Source of the DNA: an uncultured Paraprevotella sp. | GTDB lineage: Bacteria > Bacteroidota > Bacteroidia > Bacteroidales > Bacteroidaceae | NCBI GenBank assembly: GCA_900548345.1 | Contig: URKA01000012.1 | Coordinates: 9,176 to 73,175 of the forward strand | DNA length: 64,000 nucleotides | Reading direction: 5' to 3' | Part shown: piece by piece, positions 25,662-33,717 of the stretch | Layout of the letters: each line of letters starts with the position of its first letter | Numbering within the stretch: the stretch's first letter is position 1 | The notes under the pieces: model-generated | What the model was told of the DNA's origin: nothing | What the model saw: the letters and a program-made list of their open reading frames with translations, nothing else | Databases searched by the model: none | Position numbers and translations under genes: made by a program

Positions 25662-26111
25662 TTATTTTAGTGATGTTCTGACTTTATTGGTTATCTCACT
25701 TTTGAATACTTCTGGATTTTTACGGGCATTGGCGAATGCGTATCCAGTCAGATTCTCATACGTTTCTTTCCCGCTTTTCCATTTGCAGATGAACAAAGAC
25801 GACCATGTGACTTCATACTTTTGGGCAATCTTCTCGTTTTCAGCCTTGGAGATGTCGATTGTCTTGAATACGACCATCCCGTTTTTCAATTCATTGGCAA
25901 ATTGCTCCTCAATGGTTTCTTGGGTATGTTTTTCTATCGCCATGCAAGTGGAACAACGCTGTTTTCCGTGAAAATACAGGATTTCCACATGGTCTTTTGT
26001 CTCTTGTGGCTGTGTTTGTTCTACTTTTGCAGTGCCGTCTTTTTTTGTTCCATTGCCACAGCTGGCGGTCAGTCCCCAGCAGATGACTAAAATCAACATC
26101 AAATTGTTCAT
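25662..26111 (-). CDS. arsF: ArsF-like lipoprotein with thioredoxin-like CxxC
   Basis: The 149-residue protein has a lipoprotein signal (ICWGLTASCGNG), a polar linker, and a domain with ILYFHGKQRCSTCMAIEKHT, where RCSTC gives a CxxC pair. The rest (MVVFKTIDISKAENEKIAQKYEVTWSSLFI) follows thioredoxin topology. I recognise it as the type named nitrophenyl compound nitroreductase subunit ArsF, proposed to act with ArsE in reducing nitroaromatic arsenicals so that ArsG can export them. It is first in the arsF-arsG-trx-arsP run and has its own likely operator at 26148-26163. Confidence 0.75.
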   Translation of the reverse strand: MNNLMLILVICWGLTASCGNGTKKDGTAKVEQTQPQETKDHVEILYFHGKQRCSTCMAIEKHTQETIEEQFANELKNGMVVFKTIDISKAENEKIAQKYEVTWSSLFICKWKSGKETYENLTGYAFANARKNPEVFKSEITNKVRTSLK

Positions 26112-26147
26112 ATCTTCCTTTCTTGTTGGTTGATTGTATATTTGTTT

Positions 26148-26163
26148 TTCGTAGAACTACGAA
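26148..26163. promoter_or_regulatory. Candidate ArsR operator upstream of arsF
   Basis: TTCGTAGAACTACGAA is an inverted repeat with 7-bp arms, 37 bp before the arsF start. It has the same TTCG-N8-CGAA frame as the site before arsR at 26534-26549. Confidence 0.6.
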
Positions 26164-26171
26164 CATGAAGG

Positions 26172-26199
26172 CTAAAAAAATTGTTGCTATTCGCAACAA
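26172..26199 (-). terminator. Terminator overlapping the arsR stop codon
   Basis: On the reverse strand TTGTTGC/GCAACAA pair around a 5-base loop and are followed by seven T residues. The arsR stop (26187-26189) lies in the hairpin. This separates arsR from arsF. Confidence 0.8.
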
Positions 26200-26513
26200 C
26201 TTTCTTTTTTACATGCGCATTGCCCGAAGAATTCAGCGGAAAGCATGGAGGCAATCTTCCAATTCTCCCGGTTGATGCAATATCTTACTTTGGGTGTTTC
26301 AATCTCTCCCTGTATCAGTCCTGCATCTTTCAGTTCTTTCAGATGTTGGGAAACTGTCGCTTTCGAGATGGGCAATACTTCATGGATGTCACCAAAGAAG
26401 CAACTGTTTTGTTTGGAAAGGAATTCGAGAATTGAAATTCTTGCCGGATGGCCCATTGCTTTTGCAAAGCGGGCAAGCTGTTCCTGTTTTGTGGTGTATT
26501 CTTTATTTTCCAT
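26187..26513 (-). CDS. arsR: ArsR/SmtB-family repressor
   Basis: The 108-residue protein is a winged-helix repressor. The HTH is in FFGDIHEVLPISKATVSQHLKELKDAGLI and the wing in VRYCINRENWK. The C-terminus ends GQCACKKESCCE, giving two paired cysteine sites suited to As(III) or a similar soft metal; a cysteine just before the HTH could add a ligand. The frame continues 18 codons upstream, but MENKEYTTKQEQLARFAKAM at 26513 is the usual start. It has its own terminator and a TTCG-N8-CGAA site in its promoter, so it likely represses itself and the arsF operon. Confidence 0.9.
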   Translation of the reverse strand: MENKEYTTKQEQLARFAKAMGHPARISILEFLSKQNSCFFGDIHEVLPISKATVSQHLKELKDAGLIQGEIETPKVRYCINRENWKIASMLSAEFFGQCACKKESCCE

Positions 26514-26533
26514 CTTACCTTTTTTGTTTGTCG

Positions 26534-26549
26534 TTCGCAAAATAACGAA
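26534..26549. promoter_or_regulatory. Candidate ArsR operator upstream of arsR
   Basis: TTCGCAAAATAACGAA is a TTCG-N8-CGAA inverted repeat, 20 bp before the arsR start, inside the probable promoter. Confidence 0.55.
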
Positions 26550-26630
26550 TATATTTTTGAATGGCAAAATAATTCGATGGTTTTGTTACTGCCAACCATC
26601 ATTAAACTGAAAGGAAAGGATGAGTAATGT

Positions 26631-26700
26631 TGTTGATTGACAGATAGTCTGAACCCCTGAAGGGCTTTTTCAGAAAACTTCCTGTAGTATAGGCGGGCGA
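26631..26700 (-). repeat. Dispersed repeat, copy B
   Basis: It is inverted relative to copy A and nearly identical to copy D; the first 26 bases are the same in both. Its CG-rich outer end is degraded (AGGCGGGCGA instead of GCGCGCGC). It reaches into the 3' end of the S41 gene, whose last six codons and stop are made of repeat sequence. Confidence 0.8.
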
Positions 26701-28943
26701 TTGATATATTTCACTCCCTCTTCTATCATGGCATCTTTACCTTGCCTGATGATTTCCGGAGTGGGGTAGACATGACGGTTGATCCGAATTCCGTCCGGGA
26801 AGGTGCATGTTTCGTCGTTCCAATAGACACCGCGCCCAGTGATTCGTGTGGCAACTCCGGATACAAAGGGCACGTACAAGACATTACCCATAACACCGCA
26901 TGTTGGTTCGCCGATAATATATCCCTTGGGTGCATTGCCAATGATGGTGGCAACATGTTCCGCCTCACTTATCGTCAGTCCATTGACCAGTACCACAGCC
27001 GTACCCTTATAATAGTCGGGATTCTCTGTGCCGAACTGCTGCATATTGGGGTTCTTGCGAAAAACGCCCGGTTGCCGGTAATCGGCATAAGTGTGGTAGA
27101 ATAAAGTCTTGGGGTGCGGATAAAGGAACGAAGCAATGGTCTGGGTGCAGTTCCACGCTTTGGGATAGCCCCGCATATCGAAAATAATGCCTTTGCTGTC
27201 CTTGCAACGTTCCAATTGTTCATGGAGTTCTTCGGCAGTCAATGAAGATAAGTCCAGATAACAAATACCGTCCGGTATGGATATTGACTGATTGTCTGTC
27301 GGAGTAGCGGGTTGCCTGTTCTCCCAAAAGCGGCGATATACATCCTTTACCGTAACGTCCATCGTTTCTCCGTTGCGTTCGATGGTATATAACACGGAAT
27401 CCCCGTCAAAACTTGCATAAGCATAGGCATATTGGTCGGCAGACTCTTTTTCAATGGTGTTATAGATGCTCTTTTCTTTCCTTATTTCTGCAATGGGTTT
27501 GTGATTGACTGCCACAATCGCATCACCTGCCTGCAGTTCGCAACTGTCCGGCGGAAGGAACTGGAAGCCTTTGATATAAAGCCTGCTATTCCTGATGGAG
27601 AGGTCCAAAGGTAAATACATGGAATGCCACATATTCCTTAGTATGTTTTCCTTGGTTCCGTAAAACTCGCTGTGCGCGTCTTTTAACTCACTGGTTATCC
27701 TGACGCAGGCTTCCTCAAAGTCTTTTCTGTCGCGTGCGTCGGCAAAAAGACGGATATAATCGGGAAGCAGCTGTTCCCATTTCTCTTCCATCTGGTACAG
27801 ATAAGGATGGAAATAATACATCATGTTCCAGAAACGGAACAGTGCCAGTATCCGGTAGCCGTCATCGGACGGAGGAATATGGTCATAACACGTTTCATTG
27901 TAGAAAGCCGTATGGCGGTCTTTTCCTTGCATATATCCCAGACAATAACATGGGGAACCGTTTACGAATGCTTCCAAATCAGCGAGACGCCGATAAAGTT
28001 TCTTTTTGTCTTTGTATCGGTTTATCCAATTCAAGTGCACTTGTGCCACAATGGAATCTTCCGAAGGGAGAGATTTTTGTTTCAGGGCACGGTTGTCCGG
28101 TAGATGTCGTATCAGTTCTTTTATAAAAGCTTTGTCGTCTTTAGCGGAAAATACGGTGGGGAGCATTCTGAACAATTGATAATTCCAGTCATATTGACCG
28201 GAGCGGACGTCGGGGTGACGGTATTTGTACAATCCCCACACTTTACAAACCAGTTCGAGGCGTTGCACTTCTTCATTTGTCAGCGGACGGGCAGGAAGGT
28301 TGAATGCAGATGATTTGTCGAACTCATGGTCGGCATTGGCAGACGGAAAGGGATTGCATTCGTCTATCGGTCGACCGTCTATCAGTACGTTTAAGTTTTT
28401 GACATACGTCGTGCCCTGCCGGTTGCCCCCAATGACAACTTGAAGCATCATCGCATTCTTGTCTATAGATTTATTGAGAGGTTGCGTGATACTGATATGT
28501 TGCCATTCCGATGACGGTTTGACGGCGACGGCATTGTCGCTTTCCTGTTGTTTCAAAAAAAGTTGGGCATTGTGGCCTTCTGCCAGCAGAAAGTCGCCAC
28601 AGAAAGTAATGGAGTCTCCGTGTAGGGCAAAAGGATTGTTAAAGAACTGATAATAGGTGCTAAAACAGTCAGCCGTATCTGCAAAGGTGAACTCAAGAAC
28701 CGTCTCTTCTCCATGGTATTTCCAGCTGGTTTCCGCCGCACCTCGCGAATAATGTTGCCATCGTCCCAAGTCGTTTACATGATAGAAAAATGTCCGATAC
28801 TTGTCTGTCATAAGTGTATCGCTCAATATCGGAAATTCCGTGAACATGGTCTGATAGTCTGTGCGCAACAGTTTTTGGGCAGTAGCTATATGAAAAACGG
28901 ACGTGAGGTATAATAGGAATAGGCTGAGAAGTAGGGTTTTCAT
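26670..28943 (-). CDS. S41 family (C-terminal processing) protease
   Basis: The 757-residue protein has a signal peptide (MKTLLLSLFLLYLTSVFHIATAQ), a beta-rich N-terminal region (to about 220), a helical region with a WGLYKYRHPDV block (about 240-460), a PDZ-like segment (LPPDSCELQAGDAIVAVNHKPI, about 495-520) and the S41 core. The catalytic serine is in LVNGLTISEAEHVATIIG, followed by GEPTCGVMGN. Secretion to the periplasm or surface is likely. No promoter match was seen upstream. The last residues LQEVF and the stop are encoded by dispersed-repeat copy B, so the original C-terminus may have been replaced. Confidence 0.85.
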   Translation of the reverse strand: MKTLLLSLFLLYLTSVFHIATAQKLLRTDYQTMFTEFPILSDTLMTDKYRTFFYHVNDLGRWQHYSRGAAETSWKYHGEETVLEFTFADTADCFSTYYQFFNNPFALHGDSITFCGDFLLAEGHNAQLFLKQQESDNAVAVKPSSEWQHISITQPLNKSIDKNAMMLQVVIGGNRQGTTYVKNLNVLIDGRPIDECNPFPSANADHEFDKSSAFNLPARPLTNEEVQRLELVCKVWGLYKYRHPDVRSGQYDWNYQLFRMLPTVFSAKDDKAFIKELIRHLPDNRALKQKSLPSEDSIVAQVHLNWINRYKDKKKLYRRLADLEAFVNGSPCYCLGYMQGKDRHTAFYNETCYDHIPPSDDGYRILALFRFWNMMYYFHPYLYQMEEKWEQLLPDYIRLFADARDRKDFEEACVRITSELKDAHSEFYGTKENILRNMWHSMYLPLDLSIRNSRLYIKGFQFLPPDSCELQAGDAIVAVNHKPIAEIRKEKSIYNTIEKESADQYAYAYASFDGDSVLYTIERNGETMDVTVKDVYRRFWENRQPATPTDNQSISIPDGICYLDLSSLTAEELHEQLERCKDSKGIIFDMRGYPKAWNCTQTIASFLYPHPKTLFYHTYADYRQPGVFRKNPNMQQFGTENPDYYKGTAVVLVNGLTISEAEHVATIIGNAPKGYIIGEPTCGVMGNVLYVPFVSGVATRITGRGVYWNDETCTFPDGIRINRHVYPTPEIIRQGKDAMIEEGVKYINRPPILQEVF

Positions 28944-29204
28944 GATAATATGGGTTTAATGCAAGTGACTTGTCGTTATCGTAGTTGCGCATGATGTGAA
29001 GGCAAGTACTGCAATGTTCATTAATCTCAAAGTTACTGGTTTTTATTGTATGCGGATGGGGCCAGTAATTTTTTTTAATAGAATTTATGTTAAGGTGGGG
29101 CGCCAAATGACCGAACGGTTCTTCTCTTTCTTGCGTAATTCGTTTTGCTTTGGTTTGTTGTGCTGCTATTTTGTTGGTTCTTATGCATAAATCGTTCTGA
29201 TTAG
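28944..29204. other. AT-rich intergenic stretch, nothing recognised
   Basis: Together with the remnants up to 29821 this forms an 878-bp gap without an intact gene. I see no hairpin terminator or promoter match in this part. Confidence 0.5.
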
Positions 29205-29357
29205 CTGTTTAGGCGCCTTGGCGGAGCGCATGTTCTCCGACCTGGTGTGACAACAGGCATCAACTTGCAGAACTTTGCACAGGCCCTTACGATGGTAGGC
29301 GTTCGTAAGCTGTACACGCAATACGGTAACCGTTACAGGGTGGTGGAGGTGGAATAA
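29205..29357 (+). pseudogene. C-terminal remnant of an unknown gene
   Basis: An open stretch without a start encodes VTTGINLQNFAQALTMVG, then VRKLYTQYGNRYRVVEVE before a TAA. Its coding character (no rare codons, balanced composition, clean stop) suggests the tail of a real protein whose front is gone; a stop lies just upstream at 29202-29204. I do not recognise the family. Confidence 0.4.
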
Positions 29358-29419
29358 GGGTTGTATATCTTTTTGATTATCTATGGTTGATGTACTTTGG
29401 GACAGCTCAATGGTTGCTT

Positions 29420-29665
29420 ACGGATAATCTTTTCTATAATTGTCGTTGGCAAGACCAGCCATGTTGATGGCGGCGTGAGCCTGGATCCTGTCATTGTTCC
29501 ATGCTGCATTGTCCAGCATGAGGGGTATACGATTGTTTTTCGTACCCACGAGCGTGACATTGTTACTGTTCAGGGTAAGTTCTATCTCTGAAGCTGGTGT
29601 TCATGACAGAACCGTTTGCCTGTTCTATGACAAGGTACTTATAGTTGCTCAGGTTTCATTTCGCA
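29420..29665 (-). pseudogene. Frame-shifted remnant of an unknown gene
   Basis: The reverse strand encodes NLSNYKYLVIEQANGSVM in one frame and, after a shift, NNVTLVGTKNNRIPLMLDN and AAWNNDRIQAHAAINMAG in another. The LSNYKYLVIE motif resembles carbohydrate-binding beta-sandwich domains of secreted Bacteroides proteins. Stops in every frame make it non-functional. The extent is approximate. Confidence 0.35.
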
Positions 29666-29735
29666 ATGGTGGCCTTCATGATAGTGTTGGACCGTGTCAT
29701 CCCTGCGCTTTACATTCCATCAGAAAAACGGTTGC

Positions 29736-29770
29736 TTTTGTCTTTCATGTTTGGAAAATGTGTATATTTG
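29736..29770 (+). promoter_or_regulatory. Probable promoter of the DUF4143 ATPase gene
   Basis: TTTTG at 29736-29740 and the -7 box TATATTTG at 29763-29770 are 22 bp apart, slightly longer than usual. Transcription would begin near 29777. Confidence 0.5.
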
Positions 29771-29821
29771 CACAAATCATGTTGGAAAAATGTGATGAAT
29801 GGCCAAAAAAACGAAGATGAC

Positions 29822-31135
29822 ATGGAGGTAGAAAGGGATATTATGGCGGCTTTGCTCAGGTGGAAACAACGGAAGAACCGCCAACCGCTCATCATTCAGG
29901 GCGCGCGACAGATTGGTAAAACATGGGTCATGCGGAAGTTCGGTGAGGAACATTTCGAACACGTTGCCTATTTTAATTTCGATGCATCGGAAGAATTGTG
30001 CAGGGAATTCGAGCGCACAAAAGATCCCGGACGGCTGGTCGATATTCTTCGACTCTATACGGAATGTCCTATCGAACCGGGACGGACATTGATTATCTTC
30101 GATGAAATTCAGCAAAGCAATAAGGCACTCAACAGTCTGAAGTATTTTTGTGAAGACGCTCCCGAATACCATATCATTGCGGCAGGGTCGTTGTTGGGCG
30201 TCTCTCTTTTGCAAGGAGATTCGTTTCCTGTCGGCAAGGTGGAATTTCTGCGGATGTATCCGGTTACGTTCAGGGAATTTCTGCGTGCCGATACACCGCA
30301 AATGTACGACTATCTTGAACGTCTGACAGAGATTGCCCCCCTGCCGGAAATAGTTATGGGGCGCGTCGGAGAGGCATACCGCCGTTACCAGGTCTGCGGA
30401 GGGATGCCGGCGGCGGTTACCGCCATGCTTGAAAAACGTGGTGTGCATGAGATTGAAGAGATTCTACATTCCATCTTGACCGCTTATGCGCTGGACTTTG
30501 CCAAGCATGCCCCCGGAAAGGATATTCCGCGTATCACCGCCATCTGGAAGTCCATTCCGTCGCAGTTGGCAAAAGAAAACAGAAAATTTATCTATAAATT
30601 CGTCAAACCGGGGGCGCGTGCACGGGAATATGAGGATGGACTGTTGTGGTTGGAACACGCCGGAATGATTTACCGTGTCTTCTGTTCTTCCAAGCCCGGT
30701 TTGCCGCTAAGCGCATACGATGACCTTTCGGCATTCAAAATCTATCTGTGTGATGGCGGCTTGCTGCGTGCCATGGCGCAATTGTCCCCTGATGTGTTCC
30801 TGACGGAAAATCCGCTTTATACCGAGTTCAAAGGTGCCATTGCCGAGAATATGGTTCTGCAATCCCTTGTGGCACATTTCGATGTGATGCTGCGCTACTG
30901 GACGTCCGAAGCTACAGCCGAGGTGGATTTCATGTTGCAGGACAATATCAGGTTGCTTCCGGTAGAAGTCAAATCCGGTACTCGCCTGAGCGGTAAAAGC
31001 CTTGGGATATACATCAACCGTTTCGATGCCCGGCTGGCGTTGCGTTATTCCATGAATAACTTGAAACGGGACGGTACGATTCTCAATATCCCTCTGTTTC
31101 TTGTGGACTGGACAGAAAAACTAATAAAAATATGA
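29822..31135 (+). CDS. AAA ATPase with DUF4143 domain
   Basis: The 437-residue protein has a Walker A GARQIGKTW near residue 25, a Walker B LIIFDEIQ near 95, sensor AAGSLLGV, and a C-terminal DUF4143 nuclease-like fold with VDFMLQDN and PVEVKSG, the PD-(D/E)xK pattern. The frame opens far upstream, but transcription from the -7 box at 29763 excludes the first ATGs. Starts at 29795 (MNGQKNEDD) or 29822 (MEVERDIMAAL) remain, and I chose the latter. Such ATPases are common, often lie in variable genomic spots, and their role is unknown. glmM follows 96 bp later. Confidence 0.85.
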   Translation: MEVERDIMAALLRWKQRKNRQPLIIQGARQIGKTWVMRKFGEEHFEHVAYFNFDASEELCREFERTKDPGRLVDILRLYTECPIEPGRTLIIFDEIQQSNKALNSLKYFCEDAPEYHIIAAGSLLGVSLLQGDSFPVGKVEFLRMYPVTFREFLRADTPQMYDYLERLTEIAPLPEIVMGRVGEAYRRYQVCGGMPAAVTAMLEKRGVHEIEEILHSILTAYALDFAKHAPGKDIPRITAIWKSIPSQLAKENRKFIYKFVKPGARAREYEDGLLWLEHAGMIYRVFCSSKPGLPLSAYDDLSAFKIYLCDGGLLRAMAQLSPDVFLTENPLYTEFKGAIAENMVLQSLVAHFDVMLRYWTSEATAEVDFMLQDNIRLLPVEVKSGTRLSGKSLGIYINRFDARLALRYSMNNLKRDGTILNIPLFLVDWTEKLIKI

Positions 31136-31176
31136 GTGTTTCTGCCGTTGTTGGTCTATAAGTCGGAATTTATGTC

Positions 31177-31184
31177 TACTTTTG
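31177..31184 (+). promoter_or_regulatory. Probable glmM promoter, -7 box TACTTTTG
   Basis: This perfect TAnnTTTG box lies 47 bp before the glmM start. TTG triplets near 31148-31153 may be the -33 element at a long spacing. Confidence 0.5.
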
Positions 31185-31231
31185 TGACGGGATATAAAAA
31201 GACTATTCAAATAATCTATAAAGGAAAGAGT

Positions 31232-32623
31232 ATGACTTTAATCAAATCGATTTCCGGTATCCGCGGCACTATTGGCGGAGCACCGGGTGATACGTTGAAT
31301 CCGCTGGATATTGTAAAATTCACTTCTGCCTATGCCATGCTGATTCGCCGGACGGCAACGGTGAAAAGCAATAAGATTGTGGTGGGACGTGATGCGCGTA
31401 TTTCAGGCGAAATGGTAAGAAATGTGGTTTGCGGAACATTGATGGGCATGGGATTCGATGTGGTTGACATCGGTCTGGCATCCACCCCGACAACGGAACT
31501 GGCCGTGACGATGGAAGGTGCATGTGGAGGCATTATCATTACCGCTTCTCATAATCCGAAAATGTGGAACGCTTTGAAACTGTTGAATGAGAAGGGAGAG
31601 TTCCTGAACAAGGAAGAAGGGAATGAAGTACTGGGACTTGCCGAAGAAGAGGCTTTCGAGTATGCCGATGTCGACCATTTGGGCAGTTACCGTGAAGATA
31701 ACTCATACGACCAGAAACATATCGACCTGGTGAAAAATCTCAGTCTGGTGGATGTGGAAGCCATCCGGAAGGCCGGATTCCGCGTAGCCATCGACACGGT
31801 GAACTCCGTAGGAGGCGTCATTCTGCCCAAACTATTGGAACAGCTTGGTGTGGCACAGGTAACAGGACTGTTTACGGACCCTACGGGAGACTTCGGACAT
31901 AATCCCGAACCGTTGGAGAAGAATCTCGGCGACATCAAAGCCTTGATGCAGAAGGGCGGACACGATATCGCTTTCGTGGTAGATCCTGATGTGGATCGTC
32001 TGGCTCTGTTCTGTGAGGACGGTACGATGTATGGCGAGGAATATACGTTAGTGACGGTGGCAGACTATATCTTGCAGCACACGCCCGGCAATACGGTGTC
32101 TAACCTGAGTTCCACACGTGCCCTGCGCGACGTGACGAGAAAGTATGGTTGCGACTACAATGCGGCTGCGGTGGGCGAAGTCAATGTCGTGGAGAAAATG
32201 AAAGAGACCCATGCCGTTATCGGCGGGGAAGGCAACGGGGGAGTGATTTATCCCGAAGCGCATTACGGCAGGGATGCCTTGGTGGGAATTGCCTTGATAC
32301 TGACTTACTTGGCTAAAAAGGGCGTGAAGACATCCGAGTTGCGTGCGTCTTACCCCCCTTACTATATCGCGAAAAACCGTATTGACCTTACGCCGGAGAC
32401 GGATGTGGATGCTATTCTTGTCAAAGTGAAGGAGATGTATAAGGATGAGGAGGTGAATGACATCGACGGTGTGAAGATTGACTTTCCGGACAAATGGGTG
32501 CATCTGCGCAAAAGCAATACCGAACCGATTATCCGTGTCTATTCCGAGGCTTCGACAATGGAGGCTGCCGATGAAATCGGGCGCAAGGTGATGGATGTAG
32601 TGTATGCGATGGCACGCGGATAG
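31232..32623 (+). CDS. glmM: Phosphoglucosamine mutase (phosphohexomutase)
   Basis: GlmM interconverts glucosamine 6- and 1-phosphate on the way to UDP-GlcNAc. The 463-residue protein has SISGIRGTIGG at its start, the phosphoserine loop TASHNPKMWNALK, the magnesium-binding DPDVDRLA, the sugar-specificity loop GEGNGGVIYPEAHYGRDA and the phosphate-binding RKSNTEPIIRVYSEA. The open frame extends 32 codons upstream, but MTLIKSISGIRG at 31232 fits the family and lies behind the promoter box at 31177. Distinguishing glucosamine from glucose or mannose mutase by eye is not fully safe. It is convergent with the DUF6057 gene, with 33 bp between. Confidence 0.88.
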   Translation: MTLIKSISGIRGTIGGAPGDTLNPLDIVKFTSAYAMLIRRTATVKSNKIVVGRDARISGEMVRNVVCGTLMGMGFDVVDIGLASTPTTELAVTMEGACGGIIITASHNPKMWNALKLLNEKGEFLNKEEGNEVLGLAEEEAFEYADVDHLGSYREDNSYDQKHIDLVKNLSLVDVEAIRKAGFRVAIDTVNSVGGVILPKLLEQLGVAQVTGLFTDPTGDFGHNPEPLEKNLGDIKALMQKGGHDIAFVVDPDVDRLALFCEDGTMYGEEYTLVTVADYILQHTPGNTVSNLSSTRALRDVTRKYGCDYNAAAVGEVNVVEKMKETHAVIGGEGNGGVIYPEAHYGRDALVGIALILTYLAKKGVKTSELRASYPPYYIAKNRIDLTPETDVDAILVKVKEMYKDEEVNDIDGVKIDFPDKWVHLRKSNTEPIIRVYSEASTMEAADEIGRKVMDVVYAMARG

Positions 32624-32656
32624 TGCCGTCCGGTGCTCATAAACTTATAAGGGAGC

Positions 32657-33709
32657 CTATTCAAAAGGGGCCAGATGGAGAAGCCGTTCGTATTGTTCGG
32701 CTTCTTCTGTTTTGTTTAATGCATGGCATATTCTGATGAGTGACTTCAGCAGATGGATGGAACTGCCGTCGTCTGCGAGGCTGGATTTCGCCAGTTCGTA
32801 AGCCAGGTCATAACGGTGTGAGGCCATTCCGTAATCCAATAGGCTGTAATTGCGTCCCGTATCCGGATTGCCGTTGCGGTTGTGCAGGTATATGGGTCTG
32901 GAGACTTTAGGCAGGGCATCGAAAGGAACTTTTGATATGTCATTGGTATTTTCCATTCTGGCAATGGCGAAGTAGGCTGCGATGGTCATGTAGTTCATGT
33001 CTGCTCTTTCGGCCGTCTTCCTCATGCCTTCCCAGTCATGCAGTTCCAGTTGTCTCTGCATCTTTACGGTGGGACGCACGTATGGTCTCTGCCATTCGTT
33101 GAATACACAGGTTGTGACGAGCAAGATGGTGATTGCGGCATATCCTTTGCGCCTCCCCGTGGCTTGTCTGTCGGATGGTGTGCCGAACAGTTCCGGCATG
33201 TTTTTCCGGCTGAAAGAGAGAATGAACACCGACTGACAGGCTAAAATGAAGAGGATGCAGAAGGGAATACCGAACAGCATGCCGGTTTCGGTCTGGTAAT
33301 ATATATCGAAACCTTTGTACACTACGATGAAGATATAGATGAATGCCGGGATGAACTTCAGGTAACTGACGTTGTCGCGCAACCGGCATACGTATCCGAA
33401 CTGCCATGAAATGAGGGTGAGGATGAGGGCCAGCAAACCTCCGCCCAGGATGGGGAACTGGCAGGTCTGGAGCAGCATGCGGCCGATAATCCATAATATG
33501 CCGTAGCTGTGGTTCCACACCTCATGCAGGCCTTCGAGATTCCAGGTGAAGAAACTGTTCTGACGTGCGATGTAAAGTACGTTTCCGTAATACAGGCCGA
33601 AGAAAACCCATGTGAGGATGAAGAACAGAAAGTTATCCGATAGGGCATAGTGTATCAGTCTGCCGGATGTTTTATGGCTGTGGTTTCCCGTGTCTGTAGT
33701 CATGGTCAT
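32657..33709 (-). CDS. DUF6057-like membrane protein
   Basis: The 350-residue protein has one helix at about 25-50 (NFLFFILTWVFFGLYYGNVLYI), further helices at about 80-105, 110-130, 135-155, 165-185 and 210-225, and a C-terminal soluble part with WQRPYVRPTVKMQRQLELHDWEGM and a TPR-like helical run (YELAKSSLADDGSSIHLLKSL). I associate this plan with Bacteroidales DUF6057; the function is unknown. The start was taken at 33709 (MTMTTDTG); 33703 is an alternative. It lies 8 bp after the DUF4954 gene and is probably translated from the same message. Confidence 0.75.
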   Translation of the reverse strand: MTMTTDTGNHSHKTSGRLIHYALSDNFLFFILTWVFFGLYYGNVLYIARQNSFFTWNLEGLHEVWNHSYGILWIIGRMLLQTCQFPILGGGLLALILTLISWQFGYVCRLRDNVSYLKFIPAFIYIFIVVYKGFDIYYQTETGMLFGIPFCILFILACQSVFILSFSRKNMPELFGTPSDRQATGRRKGYAAITILLVTTCVFNEWQRPYVRPTVKMQRQLELHDWEGMRKTAERADMNYMTIAAYFAIARMENTNDISKVPFDALPKVSRPIYLHNRNGNPDTGRNYSLLDYGMASHRYDLAYELAKSSLADDGSSIHLLKSLIRICHALNKTEEAEQYERLLHLAPFE

Positions 33710-33717
33710 TTTATTGT

